Origin: Puia sp.
Lineage (GTDB): Bacteria > Bacteroidota > Bacteroidia > Chitinophagales > Chitinophagaceae
Length of the DNA: 64,000 nt
NCBI GenBank assembly: GCA_031292515.1
Contig: JARLGZ010000269.1
Location: 62,001 to 126,000 of the forward strand
Reading direction: 5' to 3'
In this document: positions 1 to 9,306 of the stretch, piece after piece
How the letters are laid out: each line of letters opens with the position of its first letter
Numbering within the stretch: the first letter of the stretch is position 1
Notes under the pieces: model-generated
The model's database searches: none
The model's input: the letters and a program-made list of their open reading frames with translations, nothing else
What the model was told of the DNA's origin: nothing
Program-made: the position numbers and the translations under genes

Positions 1-873
1 GGAGAGGTTGTCTCCGCTGTATTCTTTGGCGGCCTCGGCGAAATTGGCCCCCCTCTGTATGAGTTTATAGATGGAGTCAGCCCTTTGCTTTACGAGATCC
101 TTCTCGGAATCGGTAGCATGCAGGGGGAAGGCCAACAGGATCTGTGCCACCTTCATTTTACCAAGAGATCTTCTCTCCCCGGCATTTCGGAAGATATGAT
201 AGCCGCCTTTTGTGCGGAAGGGTCTCGAATAGTGATCCTGCGGCGTAGAATAGGCGACGTTCTCGAGGTCGTGGGGCAGTGTGAAGACAGTGATATAGCC
301 CAGGTCTCCCCTGTTGGCGGAGGCGAAGGGGTCTTCGGAATATTGCACGGCGGTTTCTCCGAAATCTTTTCCCTGCCTCAATGCTTCATAGGCCGTCGTT
401 ATTTTTTGCCAGGCTTTTGCGGTGTCGCCGGGAGAGGCGCCGGAAGGCAGGCCGACAAAAATATGCTCCAGGTGAATGTCCTTCTGACCGCGTACAAAAG
501 CCTCCCTGACAAGCTTATCGACACTTTCCCTGTCGCTCATGAAATTTTCGACCACCTGGCCCCGGAAAGTCTGCAGCTCCGAAGACTGGGAAGGCAGCGT
601 ATCCATCTTTGCGTCGTAAGCGGCCTGTACTTTGAGTTTATAACGAATATACAGTTCGAGGTAGTCCCGGTAGGATTTTTCGGGGTTTTTTTGAGCGGTG
701 TTATTCTTCCTGTACGCCTTAAGGAAATCGTCTTTGCTGACTTCTTTTCCGTCATAGGTAAAGAGGGTCTGGCCAAATACGGGAACAGCCAGAATGACAA
801 GGAGTGATAGGGTAGACAAGATCCGGGTGATGTTTTTCGTAGCGGGTTGGCTCTTATCAATTCTGTTTGGCAT
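1..873 (-). CDS. Peptidylprolyl isomerase, parvulin/SurA type (partial)
   Basis: This gene runs off the left edge, so the ORF track lists only antisense shadows of it. Reading the minus strand from the ATG at 873 gives 291 uninterrupted codons. The N-terminus (MPNRIDKSQP...) is followed by a hydrophobic segment ending in VFGQ, which looks like a signal peptide. An SurA-like helical region follows. A first parvulin domain lies near residues 130-230 (HLEHIFVGLP, FGETAVQYSEDP, NRGDLGYIT). A second one begins at about 250 (KVAQILLAF, ANFAEAAKEYS). The likely role is a periplasmic foldase for exported or outer-membrane proteins. The start overlaps the end of the upstream TlpA-like gene by 17 bp, so the two are probably co-transcribed. 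The C-terminus is not in the window. Confidence 0.85.
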   Translation of the reverse strand, partial: MPNRIDKSQPATKNITRILSTLSLLVILAVPVFGQTLFTYDGKEVSKDDFLKAYRKNNTAQKNPEKSYRDYLELYIRYKLKVQAAYDAKMDTLPSQSSELQTFRGQVVENFMSDRESVDKLVREAFVRGQKDIHLEHIFVGLPSGASPGDTAKAWQKITTAYEALRQGKDFGETAVQYSEDPFASANRGDLGYITVFTLPHDLENVAYSTPQDHYSRPFRTKGGYHIFRNAGERRSLGKMKVAQILLAFPLHATDSEKDLVKQRADSIYKLIQRGANFAEAAKEYSGDNLS

Positions 874-2362
874 GCTGCAACTTCAATTTTATGACTTCGT
901 CAATTTGCTGGTAAGAGAGTTTCTTGGCTATGATCCGCTTGTCTTTATCCAGGAGATACAACAGGGGGGTTTGGTATACATCGTACAATTGCTTGTAGCC
1001 CGGTCTGCCGGCTTTGGTGTCTTCCTCCTCTTGTTCTTTGGTCTGATAAACGTGGATCCAGTCCTTTAAATTGTGGTCTGAAATGAACTTCAGCCAGGCA
1101 TCATGCCCGCCATCGACCATGACGCCGTAGACCTTGACCCCTTCCTGTTTCCATTTGGCCTGGAAGATAGAATCTACTTTGGGAACGATCTCCTTGCAGT
1201 GGCTGCAGGTGGGATCCCAGAAACAGAGCACGACAAATGGCGCGTCAATCCCGTACAGGGTCCGCGGCTTCCCGGCCGAATCGACCATTGGGAGATCCGC
1301 GGCCGGTTGGCCGATCAGGTTGGCCATCAGGCTATAAGCCCTGTCATTGACGAATTTGCGGTATTTGTCCGTGAAAAAGGGCGCCTGACCCGTATTGATA
1401 TATTTCTCAAAGAGATGCACAAATATGGCATCCTGGCCCATATAGTCGGGGTTGATATATTTCTGGACGAAATAGACCAGCAGGAATTTGAACATTTCCG
1501 GGTTGGTGCGGGAGAAAAGCAGCATCAGATCGGCTTCTCTTTCGATGGAATCCGGCTCCGGGGGGACCAGGTCCCTGAAATATTTGTCCAGTCTGGGTTC
1601 GAAAATAGGGGTGCGGAGCAACCTGTCGTCGGTCAGTGAGATGCTGTCCCAGTAATGGGCCTTAAAATAATGGTAGGCGAAAAGGCTGTCCGGCCTCCCT
1701 TTCTCACCCGCAGGCGCCGGGGGGACGACGGGCTCTTTTAATGCATGGAACAGGGTCGCCAGCAGGGAGGAAGGATATTTTGCGATGATGTTCTGTCGGT
1801 ATTGCTGAATATCTGCATTTAGCCTTTTTATCTTTTCGAGCAGGACCGCAGAATCGCTTCTGTTCGATGCTGAAGCCAGCAGATGTTGGGAAGCCGTGAT
1901 TTCCCCCCCGGTTTTGCCGGTAAAACGGCTATAGGACTGAAACAGGGTATTGTCGGAGGATCCCGTAAAAACGACGTTGTTGGGCAGACCCGCCGTGTCG
2001 GCGACAATGGAGAACTCCTGTTGCCTGTCCAGCAACACCTCAAAAAGGATCTCTCTCCTGGGAGAAACCACGAAGTAGATCCCGCCGGGCAGAGCCGTCT
2101 TCCCGGTAAAAAAACCGGTCCCGCTGCCGTCCAGGTTCGCCGAGTCGGCCAACGCTTTGATCTTACCGTAGTAATAGCCCAGATAGATCTTGCTGTCATG
2201 ATAGGGCTTCATGGTGATTTTGATGCGATAGCCCGCTGTATGGACGGGATTTCCGGCAGGTTGGGCGCTCTGATGACCCTGGGCGGCGGATCCCTGCTTT
2301 TTTTGAGGGTAGGCATGCAATAGGGACAAACAGAGAATCAGGGAGGAAAGGATTTTTTGCAT
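857..2362 (-). CDS. TlpA-like thioredoxin-fold protein with DUF4369-type N-terminus
   Basis: Predicted exported protein of 501 aa. It has an N-terminal signal peptide (QKILSSLILCLSLLHAYPQ), then a beta-rich region (about 45-140, YRIKITMKPYHDSKIYLGYYY) like the DUF4369 domain common in Bacteroidota TlpA proteins. A helical middle part follows, and then a C-terminal thioredoxin fold with the redox motif CSHC in VLCFWDPTCSHCKEIVP. It should reduce or exchange thiols in the periplasm. The ORF track starts at a TTG (2368), but that codon lies inside the promoter box TATTTTTG (2366-2373). The ATG at 2362 is therefore the only start that can be on the transcript. It overlaps the downstream parvulin gene by 17 bp, which suggests a joint role in envelope protein folding (inference). 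Confidence 0.82.
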   Translation of the reverse strand: MQKILSSLILCLSLLHAYPQKKQGSAAQGHQSAQPAGNPVHTAGYRIKITMKPYHDSKIYLGYYYGKIKALADSANLDGSGTGFFTGKTALPGGIYFVVSPRREILFEVLLDRQQEFSIVADTAGLPNNVVFTGSSDNTLFQSYSRFTGKTGGEITASQHLLASASNRSDSAVLLEKIKRLNADIQQYRQNIIAKYPSSLLATLFHALKEPVVPPAPAGEKGRPDSLFAYHYFKAHYWDSISLTDDRLLRTPIFEPRLDKYFRDLVPPEPDSIEREADLMLLFSRTNPEMFKFLLVYFVQKYINPDYMGQDAIFVHLFEKYINTGQAPFFTDKYRKFVNDRAYSLMANLIGQPAADLPMVDSAGKPRTLYGIDAPFVVLCFWDPTCSHCKEIVPKVDSIFQAKWKQEGVKVYGVMVDGGHDAWLKFISDHNLKDWIHVYQTKEQEEEDTKAGRPGYKQLYDVYQTPLLYLLDKDKRIIAKKLSYQQIDEVIKLKLQHAKQN

Positions 2363-2365
2363 ATC

Positions 2366-2373
2366 CAAAAATA
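2366..2373 (-). promoter_or_regulatory. -7 promoter box TATTTTTG of the TlpA-like gene
   Basis: It matches the Bacteroidota -7 consensus TAnnTTTG. Only three bases separate the final G from the ATG, so the transcript should have almost no leader. No good -33 TTTG is visible. Confidence 0.6.
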
Positions 2374-2464
2374 AAGGATTTTACCGCTGCCGGACGCTTT
2401 TTAAGGGATCGGCGGCTCTTTTATCCGCCGGCCGGTCAGACCGTTCCGCTAGAAAATTACTCCG

Positions 2465-2472
2465 TACTTTTG
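2465..2472 (+). promoter_or_regulatory. -7 promoter box TACTTTTG of rlmD
   Basis: It matches TAnnTTTG and stands four bases before the GTG start of rlmD, which suggests a leaderless mRNA. It is divergent from the TlpA-like gene promoter about 90 bp away. Confidence 0.6.
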
Positions 2473-2476
2473 CGGC

Positions 2477-3901
2477 GTGAGAAAAAAGAACAAAAATATA
2501 GTATTCGAAAAAGTCCTGATATCCGACTATGCGGCAGAGGGTAAATCCCTGGCGAGGGTGGATGGAAAAGTGGTATTCGTTGAGCATGCCGTACCGGGCG
2601 ATGTCGTGGATATCAGGATTGGCAGGAACAAAAAAGACTGGGCTGAAGGGTTCGTTACGGCCTGGCATACCTATTCTCCGGATCGTGTCGACCCTTTTTG
2701 TTCGCATTTCGGGGTTTGCGGCGGATGCCGTTGGCAGATGCTGCCCTATGAAAAGCAGCTCCTCTACAAGCAGAAGCAGGTTGCCGACAACCTGGAACGT
2801 ATCGGAAGAATCAAACTGCCTCCTATTCAGCCGATCCTGGGCGCGGCTTCCGCAACCCGTTACCGCAATAAAATGGAATACACCTTTTCAAACAGGCGGT
2901 TCCTGTTACCCGGAGAGCTGAACGATCCGGATATCAGCTCCGCCCGGAATGTAGCCGGCTTTCATGCCCGCGGGCTCTTTGATAAGGTGGTGGATATCGA
3001 CACCTGTTATCTCCAGGAGGAACCGACCAACGGACTGCGGCATGCGATAAAGGACTTCGCATTGGAGAACGGCTTCTCTTTTTATGATATCAAACAGCAC
3101 CAGGGCTGGTTGCGTACGCTGCAACTGCGCGTCTGCACGACGGGGGAAGTCATGGCGAATATGGTATTCGGCTATGAAGATGCGAAAAACAGGACCCGTC
3201 TGCTGGATCATGTCCTCGAGAGATTTCCGGAATTGACCACGCTGCTTTATACCATCAACGACAAGAGGAACGATAGCCTGACCGACCTCGCGCCCCGCAT
3301 CTATCATGGAAAGGGTTACGTAATCGAGAAACTCGAAGACCTCTGTTTCAAGATCGGTCCCAAATCGTTCTTCCAGACCAATACCCGGCAGGGAGAACGC
3401 CTGTACCAGGTGACGCGGGAGTTTGCAGCGCTTACCGGCCGCGAAACGGTATACGATCTCTATTGCGGTACCGGCAGCATCGGCCTTTTCGTCAGCCGGC
3501 TCGCCGGGAAGATCATCGGAGTGGAGCTGATCCCGGAAGCCATCGAGGATGCAAGGGAAAATGCCACCCTGAACGGTATCCGCCATGCGGAATTCCTGGC
3601 CGGCGATGTGACGGATATTTGCAATGATGCGTTCTTTGCCACGCACGGAAGACCGGATGTAATCATCACCGACCCACCACGGGCAGGCATGCATGAGAAG
3701 CTCGTCGGCAAGATCCTGGAGATGGAGGCCCCGACCGTCGTATATGTCAGTTGTAATCCGGCGACCCAGGCCCGGGATCTCAACCTGCTGGATGGGAAAT
3801 ACGAAGTGACGCAGATCCGGCCGGTAGACATGTTTCCGCATACACATCATATCGAAAACGTAGTGCAGCTGAAATTGAGACACCCGATTTCTCCGGAATA
3901 A
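2477..3901 (+). CDS. rlmD: 23S rRNA (uracil-C5)-methyltransferase, RlmD/RumA family
   Basis: A 474 aa SAM-dependent RNA m5U methyltransferase. The N-terminus is TRAM-like (FEKVLISDYAAEGKSLARVDGKVVFV). Then comes the Fe-S cysteine cluster CSHFGVCGGC with a later Cys, the Rossmann motif YDLYCGTGSIGLF, the acceptor motif TDPPRAGMH, and the catalytic cysteine region VVYVSCNPATQARDL near residue 425. The family methylates uridines in 23S rRNA (U1939 in E. coli RlmD; some relatives act on U747 or tRNA, so the exact site is not certain). The start codon is GTG at 2477, set by the -7 box just upstream. It is a stand-alone gene, divergent from the TlpA-like gene. Confidence 0.9.
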   Translation: MRKKNKNIVFEKVLISDYAAEGKSLARVDGKVVFVEHAVPGDVVDIRIGRNKKDWAEGFVTAWHTYSPDRVDPFCSHFGVCGGCRWQMLPYEKQLLYKQKQVADNLERIGRIKLPPIQPILGAASATRYRNKMEYTFSNRRFLLPGELNDPDISSARNVAGFHARGLFDKVVDIDTCYLQEEPTNGLRHAIKDFALENGFSFYDIKQHQGWLRTLQLRVCTTGEVMANMVFGYEDAKNRTRLLDHVLERFPELTTLLYTINDKRNDSLTDLAPRIYHGKGYVIEKLEDLCFKIGPKSFFQTNTRQGERLYQVTREFAALTGRETVYDLYCGTGSIGLFVSRLAGKIIGVELIPEAIEDARENATLNGIRHAEFLAGDVTDICNDAFFATHGRPDVIITDPPRAGMHEKLVGKILEMEAPTVVYVSCNPATQARDLNLLDGKYEVTQIRPVDMFPHTHHIENVVQLKLRHPISPE

Positions 3902-3936
3902 ATATAGTAATTTGCAGAACTTAATCGCAATAGTGT

Positions 3937-4644
3937 ATGACAGAATTTCGCCCGGGCAGTTTCCAGATGATACCGCCGGTTATCAAGAACCTTATCATAG
4001 TCAATGTATTGATCTTTCTTGCGCAGCAGACTTTCGGACAGGCGGTGGAATTGAAAATACTCAACCTGTTTGCCTTACACGATCTCCATTCTGTTTATTT
4101 CAGGCCACACCAGTTGGTCACCTACCTGTTCCTGCATGGCGGCTGGGATCATATTATTTTTAATATGTTCGCGCTTTGGATGTTCGGTGCGATCCTGGAA
4201 AACTATTGGGGCGGCAAACGATTTCTCGTTTTCTATATGGTCTGCGGTATCGGCGCTGCAGTCTGTCATCTGGCGGTATTGTACCCTGAAATGTCGGCGG
4301 AGATCATCAGACTGCAGGAACAATTCGGCGACCAACAAATACAGGAAGCCCTTTATTCGCCGCAATATCCGATCAACGACCCCACACTGGGTGCGTCGGG
4401 GGCCATATTCGGTTGCCTGGCTGCCTTTGGTTATCTTTTTCCCAACAGCCTTATCTATCTCTACTTTTTTGTGCCGATTAAGGCCAAATGGGCGGTTCTG
4501 GGATATGCGGCCCTTGAATTGTTTTCCGGTATCCGCAACTCGGCAGGGGACAACGTAGCCCACTGGGCCCATCTTGGAGGGGGACTGGTCGGGATCATCC
4601 TCGTAATGATCTGGAACCGTAATAATAGAAGCAACTTTTATTAA
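3937..4644 (+). CDS. Rhomboid-family intramembrane serine protease
   Basis: A 235 aa polytopic membrane protein with about six hydrophobic segments. The catalytic dyad is visible: Ser154 in LGASGAIFG and His212 in HWAHLGGGLVG. An HGG-H-N type motif (FLHGGWDHIIFNM, about 66-77) is also present, as in active rhomboids. It should cleave transmembrane substrates within the bilayer. The substrates are unknown. It lies just after rlmD and 100 bp before a second rhomboid-like gene that lacks both catalytic residues. Confidence 0.9.
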   Translation: MTEFRPGSFQMIPPVIKNLIIVNVLIFLAQQTFGQAVELKILNLFALHDLHSVYFRPHQLVTYLFLHGGWDHIIFNMFALWMFGAILENYWGGKRFLVFYMVCGIGAAVCHLAVLYPEMSAEIIRLQEQFGDQQIQEALYSPQYPINDPTLGASGAIFGCLAAFGYLFPNSLIYLYFFVPIKAKWAVLGYAALELFSGIRNSAGDNVAHWAHLGGGLVGIILVMIWNRNNRSNFY

Positions 4645-4746
4645 ACCCTTTGCCCTGCCTGACTGTTAGAAAAGAATACACTAATACGGCCCTTCATACG
4701 TTTTAGGGGTGCATTTTGGACGTTTTGTAATTTCACACATCATTTT

Positions 4747-5676
4747 ATGCGTCGTGTAATGGAAGATGGCTATCGAAAAAAGATGCTGCTGGGGCAGGAC
4801 GGTAACGCATTGGTTCAATTGGTGGTGATCAATGCCGTCCTTTTTGTGATCCTGAAGTTCATCTATGTTGTCTATGCGGTCACATCCTCGAACGGAGACG
4901 CGTTTTACAATAATATCTTCAATTGGTTCGCCTTGCCGCCAAGCCTGGCAAAACTGTCTTCCAGGCCCTGGACGGTCCTGACCTATATGTTTTCAGACGA
5001 CCATGTATTTCGGTTTATAGCGAACATGGGATGGCTCTGGGCATTTGGTTATATATTACAGGATCTGACAGGCAACAGAAAGCTGGTTCCCCTATACATC
5101 TATGGAGGCGTCGCCGGGGCGGCCTTCTTTATACTGTCTTACACAGTTTTGCCGGGGCTTCATGGTCATACCGGCTCCCCGTTGCTGGCGGGCGCGAATC
5201 CCTCGGTGATAGCCGTTGCAGTCGCCACGACATTCGTTGCGCCCGACTACAGGATCTTTCCAATGATCAACGGCGGCATCCCCCTGTGGATATTGACGGT
5301 GATCTATGTACTGATCAATTTTTCGGGGATTACACCGGGCGATTACGCCGCCTATATCGCAAACCTTGGGAGCGCCGGTCTGGGGTATTTATTCGTCTTC
5401 CTGCTCCGCCGGGGATTTGATGCCGGCATCTGGATGAATAATTTCTTCGACTGGTGTAATGATCTTTTCAATCCGAACAGGCTCAAAAAGAGGGGTTCTC
5501 CCAAAGACGATTTCTACTACAAGGTCTCGGGCACCCAGCCTTATAAGAAGATACCGAACATCACCCAGCAACGTATCGACGAAATCCTCGACAAGATCAA
5601 TCAGCAGGGCTACCGCTTTCTTACAGATGAGGAAAAAGAGATTCTCAAAAGAGCCGCTGACGAAGAAGATTTGTAA
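4747..5676 (+). CDS. Rhomboid-like membrane protein, probable pseudoprotease
   Basis: A 309 aa protein with the rhomboid layout of about six membrane segments and a soluble C-terminal tail (about 235-309, ending DEILDKINQQGYRFLTDEEKEI...) typical of a Bacteroidota rhomboid subfamily. The catalytic positions look lost: where GASG is expected the protein reads GANPSV (149-154), with Asn in place of Ser, and where HLGG is expected it reads NLGSAG (206-211), with Asn in place of His. The reading frame is intact, so it is more likely a maintained non-catalytic protein than a decaying gene. It is followed after 12 bp by the EEP-family gene, so the two are probably co-transcribed. Confidence 0.8.
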   Translation: MRRVMEDGYRKKMLLGQDGNALVQLVVINAVLFVILKFIYVVYAVTSSNGDAFYNNIFNWFALPPSLAKLSSRPWTVLTYMFSDDHVFRFIANMGWLWAFGYILQDLTGNRKLVPLYIYGGVAGAAFFILSYTVLPGLHGHTGSPLLAGANPSVIAVAVATTFVAPDYRIFPMINGGIPLWILTVIYVLINFSGITPGDYAAYIANLGSAGLGYLFVFLLRRGFDAGIWMNNFFDWCNDLFNPNRLKKRGSPKDDFYYKVSGTQPYKKIPNITQQRIDEILDKINQQGYRFLTDEEKEILKRAADEEDL

Positions 5677-5688
5677 CTTAGGTCCTCC

Positions 5689-6822
5689 ATGGCGACGCTA
5701 AAAAAATTCACAAGGCGGTTTCTGCTTGTTTCCAACATCATTGTGGTAATCTTATTTTTCGCAGCTTGTGCGAATGCCTTCCTGTCTCCTGCTAAATGGT
5801 GGCTGATCTCCCTGCTGGGCCTGCTCTTTCCCCTTTTGCTATTGCTCGTGCTTGTCTTTTTTGTCGGTTGGATGTTCTCTCCGGCACGCAGATGGGCCTT
5901 GCTTTCCCTGGCCGCGCTGGTCCTGGGATGGAAAAATATACATAGTTTTCTGGCTTTTAACGCCGGTGCGGGTTTTTCGACCGAAAAACCGGATCATTCC
6001 CTGCGGGTGCTGACCTGGAACGTCCGTCGTTGGGATGAATTCATACCAAAAAAAGAGGGTGGCGGGGTTCACAGGAGAAAAATGATGGAATTCCTGGCCG
6101 CGCAAAAGGCGGATGTCATGTGTTTCCAGGAGTTCTTCGAATCTCATATGCCAAAGGAATATGCCGGGAATATCGGCTATATCAGGGATAGCCTTCATTA
6201 CCCGTACTATTACTTTTCCGAAGACTACAGGCGTTACGACGGAGCCTTCGAGACAGGCGTGATCATTTTTTCAAGATATCCCATCCTGCAGACCTTTCGT
6301 ACGCGTTATAACCACCTGGATACCGTCCGCGCCGCGGAGAGCCTGATCGCGGCGGACATCAGCATCGGAAAACAGACGATACGGCTATTCACCACCCACC
6401 TGCAGTCCGTTCTTTTTCACAGCAAGGATTATCACAACCTGGCCATCATCCGGAATGGCGACGATAGTCTCCTGCAGGCATCCCGCTCTATTGTCAAAAA
6501 ACTCAGACGCGCTTACAGTATCAGGGGCGATCAGGCCGATACCGTCAGAGCCCGGTTGGACCTCAGTTCATTTCCCGCCATCGTCTGCGGGGATTTCAAC
6601 GATGTGCCCAATTCCTATACCTACTTCCGGATCCGGGGCGACCGCCAGGATGCTTTTATCCAAAAAGGATTTGGTATCGGCCGGACTTTCGCCCATATCT
6701 CGCCAACCCTGAGGATCGATTATATCTTCGCAGATCCGGTTTTTAAGGTGCTCCAATGCAGGAGATTCACACTGCCCTATTCCGATCATCACCCCGTAAT
6801 AGCCGATCTTCAGCTACCTTAG
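5689..6822 (+). CDS. Membrane-anchored endonuclease/exonuclease/phosphatase-family protein
   Basis: A 377 aa protein. The N-terminal ~95 residues hold three hydrophobic segments (LLVSNIIVVILFFAACANAF, WWLISLLGLLFPLLLLLVLV, ALLSLAALVLGW). Residues ~105-377 form an EEP domain with LRVLTWNVRRWDE, DVMCFQEF (metal-binding Glu), VCGDFNDVPNS, LRIDYIFAD and the terminal SDHHPV. This matches the DNase I/sphingomyelinase-like fold, with the active site probably outside the inner membrane. The substrate (nucleic acid, phosphoinositide-like lipid or other phosphodiester) cannot be told from sequence. It lies 12 bp after the pseudo-rhomboid gene. Confidence 0.85.
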   Translation: MATLKKFTRRFLLVSNIIVVILFFAACANAFLSPAKWWLISLLGLLFPLLLLLVLVFFVGWMFSPARRWALLSLAALVLGWKNIHSFLAFNAGAGFSTEKPDHSLRVLTWNVRRWDEFIPKKEGGGVHRRKMMEFLAAQKADVMCFQEFFESHMPKEYAGNIGYIRDSLHYPYYYFSEDYRRYDGAFETGVIIFSRYPILQTFRTRYNHLDTVRAAESLIAADISIGKQTIRLFTTHLQSVLFHSKDYHNLAIIRNGDDSLLQASRSIVKKLRRAYSIRGDQADTVRARLDLSSFPAIVCGDFNDVPNSYTYFRIRGDRQDAFIQKGFGIGRTFAHISPTLRIDYIFADPVFKVLQCRRFTLPYSDHHPVIADLQLP

Positions 6823-6933
6823 TACCCCGTATAATACCCGCGGGGTACCTGTTTTTGGGGACCCGGGAACGTATTTTACCGCTATCTCACAGATATTCTC
6901 TTCGGGTTGTTGCCCGTTTCAGACGGGATCTGC

Positions 6934-6941
6934 TATTTTTG
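6934..6941 (+). promoter_or_regulatory. -7 promoter box TATTTTTG of cysS
   Basis: It matches TAnnTTTG, with TTG at 6910-6912 about 21 bp upstream as a possible -33 element. The leader to cysS would be about 60 nt. Confidence 0.6.
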
Positions 6942-7004
6942 CGCTTGTTTTGGAGCAAATAAGGGTTCGCCTGTGCTTAACCAATTAAAAGTGAGGAGTA
7001 TATA

Positions 7005-8504
7005 ATGGCCAGTATCAGTTCGCTGAAAGTTCATAATTCATATACGCGGCAGAAAGAGATTTTTACACCGATCACACCCGGTCATGTAGGCATGTATGTG
7101 TGCGGACCAACGGTGAGCGGTGAGAGCCACCTGGGCCATGCCCGCGGTTTTATAACCTTTGACTTCATCTATCGCTATCTGCTGCACCTCGGTTATGAAG
7201 TTCGCTATGTGCGTAATATCACGGACGCAGGCCATTTCGAGGAAGAAGGCCGCGAGGCGGAGGATAAGATTACCCGCAAAGCGGTCCTGGAGAGGCTCGA
7301 ACCTATGGAACTCGTCCAGAAGTATACAAACCTCTTTCATTGGGCCATGCGGGAGCTCAATAATCTTGAACCCAGCATAGAGCCTACCGCAACAGGGCAT
7401 ATAGTCGAAGAGATCACGATGATCGAAGAGATTATCCGGCAGGGATATGCCTATGTCATCAATGGTTCCGTGTATTTCGACGTGAAGAAATATGCATCGG
7501 AATATCCGTACGGGAAACTGAGCGGTAAGGTACTCGATGATCTGCTGGAGACGACCCGGACCCTCGAGGGTCAGGATGAGAAACGCAACCGCCAGGATTT
7601 TGCCTTGTGGAAGTTAGCGCCTCCCGAGCATATCATGCGCTGGGCGAGCCCCTGGGGCGAGGGTTTTCCCGGCTGGCATATCGAATGTTCGGCAATGAGC
7701 ACCAAATACCTGGGTAAGGAATTTGATATCCATGGAGGAGGTATGGACCTGCAATTCCCCCATCACGAAAGTGAGATCGCGCAGAGTACCATTGCCAACC
7801 ACCATATGCCGGCCCGGTATTGGTTGCATAACAATATGATCACCCTGAACGGGAAGAAGATGGGCAAGAGCTATGGCAACCAGATCCGTCTGACCGAGAT
7901 GTTTAGCGGCGGGCACCCTCTTTTGCAACAGGCCTATTCCCCGATGACCATCCGGTTTTTTATTCTCCAGACCCACTATCGGAGTACCCTGGATTTTAGC
8001 AATGAAGCCCTGCAGGCAGCGGAGAAAGGACTGAAAAGGCTGTGGGAAGCCTACCAGGAGCTGCTAAAACTCAATTTCGATCCCGCAAAAACCCGGAATG
8101 AAGAACTGGAGAACCAGTTCTTTAAATATTGCAGGGAATTCGATGAATTCATGAGCGACGATTTCAACACGGCGAAGGTGCTGGCGAATATGTTCACCCT
8201 GGTCAACCATATCAACTCCCTGAAGACGGGGTCCCTGTCGAAAACGACCCTCTCCGCGGAATGTTTTGATTTTGCAAAACGGCAATTTAAAGACTATCTG
8301 GAGAATATATTGGGCCTGAAAGGAGAATCGAAGGCCGATAACGGTAAGTTGAACGGGGTAGTGGAATTGCTGATAGAAATCCGGAAGGACGCCAAGACAA
8401 AAAAAGATTATTCAACTTCCGATAAGATCCGGAATCAATTGCAGCAACTGGGTATCCTGTTAAAGGATGAGAAAGATGGCGGCGTCAGCTATTCTTTCGG
8501 GTAG
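7005..8504 (+). CDS. cysS: Cysteinyl-tRNA synthetase
   Basis: A 499 aa class I aminoacyl-tRNA synthetase that charges tRNA-Cys. Visible motifs are the zinc ligand and HIGH-like region ([19 protein letters not shown]), the second zinc region ([12 protein letters not shown] ... [15 protein letters not shown]) and the KMSKS-like loop ([11 protein letters not shown]). The C-terminal DALR-type anticodon domain follows. The length matches the family. The ATG is preceded by GAGGAG at a good distance, an unusually clear ribosome-binding site for this genome. Its last 20 bp overlap the end of the convergent mnmD gene. Confidence 0.96.
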   Translation: MASISSLKVHNSYTRQKEIFTPITPGHVGMYVCGPTVSGESHLGHARGFITFDFIYRYLLHLGYEVRYVRNITDAGHFEEEGREAEDKITRKAVLERLEPMELVQKYTNLFHWAMRELNNLEPSIEPTATGHIVEEITMIEEIIRQGYAYVINGSVYFDVKKYASEYPYGKLSGKVLDDLLETTRTLEGQDEKRNRQDFALWKLAPPEHIMRWASPWGEGFPGWHIECSAMSTKYLGKEFDIHGGGMDLQFPHHESEIAQSTIANHHMPARYWLHNNMITLNGKKMGKSYGNQIRLTEMFSGGHPLLQQAYSPMTIRFFILQTHYRSTLDFSNEALQAAEKGLKRLWEAYQELLKLNFDPAKTRNEELENQFFKYCREFDEFMSDDFNTAKVLANMFTLVNHINSLKTGSLSKTTLSAECFDFAKRQFKDYLENILGLKGESKADNGKLNGVVELLIEIRKDAKTKKDYSTSDKIRNQLQQLGILLKDEKDGGVSYSFG

Positions 8505-9186
8505 CCCGAAGCATCTCTCTTTTATGGGGCGGCCCGGGCAGCTTCTCCACGAGGAAACCCGCCTCCTCCAGGCTTCTCCTGACGACCGTCTTGGAACAAT
8601 AGGTCAGCATCAGGGCGCCGGGGGCCAACAGGCTGAAAAGCTTGTCAAAGACCGTCCTCGTCCATAGCTCCGGCTGGTCGCCGGGAGCAAAGGCATCGTA
8701 GTAGACAAGGTCGAAGATCCTTTCCGGCATATAGCTCATCCAATCCACATTTTTCTTATGGATCGTAAAACGATCGCTCAACGCGGTTTCCCGGTTCCAT
8801 TCCGACGCATGCAAAAGGTCAAATACCGGCTGGTACCCAGGCTGCAGCAGCTGGCAATAGTTGAGGGAACAGGTGATCTGGCCTTCCAGGGGATAAAGTT
8901 CCATGGCTTCGTAATAGACCCCCGGACCCCTAAGTTCCCTGTCAGTGGTGGCCTTCGTCTCCACGAATGTCAGCAGGGCATTGAGGCCGGTCCCGAAACC
9001 CATTTCGAGGATATGGATGTCCCGTCCCTGCGGGCTCCATTTTTCCAGCGCATATTTCAGCCCGGATTCTATAAATACATGAAAAGACTCCCGAATGGCG
9101 CCATGCCGGGAATGGTAGAATAGTCCCCGCCCGGGGACGCCGATAGAATGTGAACCGTCTCCTGTGATGACAATTTCCCGATTCAT
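8485..9186 (-). CDS. mnmD: tRNA 5-aminomethyl-2-thiouridine methyltransferase MnmD
   Basis: A 233 aa SAM-dependent methyltransferase that finishes the mnm5s2U modification at wobble U34. Motifs: EMGFGTGLNALLTF (SAM loop), YYEAMELYPL, FDLVYYDAFAPGDQPELWT and the C-terminal [15 protein letters not shown], all characteristic of MnmD (the methyltransferase half of MnmC). The FAD oxidase half of MnmC is absent, which is usual for stand-alone MnmD. It is convergent with cysS and overlaps its 3' end by 20 bp. Confidence 0.9.
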   Translation of the reverse strand: MNREIVITGDGSHSIGVPGRGLFYHSRHGAIRESFHVFIESGLKYALEKWSPQGRDIHILEMGFGTGLNALLTFVETKATTDRELRGPGVYYEAMELYPLEGQITCSLNYCQLLQPGYQPVFDLLHASEWNRETALSDRFTIHKKNVDWMSYMPERIFDLVYYDAFAPGDQPELWTRTVFDKLFSLLAPGALMLTYCSKTVVRRSLEEAGFLVEKLPGPPHKREMLRATRKNS

Positions 9187-9202
9187 TGGGCGGTCGTTAC
9201 CA

Positions 9203-9210
9203 CAAACCTA
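9203..9210 (-). promoter_or_regulatory. -7 promoter box TAGGTTTG of mnmD
   Basis: It matches TAnnTTTG and lies 16 bp before the mnmD ATG. Confidence 0.5.
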
Positions 9211-9306
9211 GCTGAAAAAAGGAATATCTTTATATGCTTTTTGTCTATGATAGTCCCCATACGCCCCATTAACCGTTCGTAAACTACTCGTAAACCCCAT
9301 TCAAAT

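Noticed and set aside
85-807. 240-aa plus-strand ORF at the left edge
   Set aside because: The opposite strand carries a clear parvulin foldase running off the edge.
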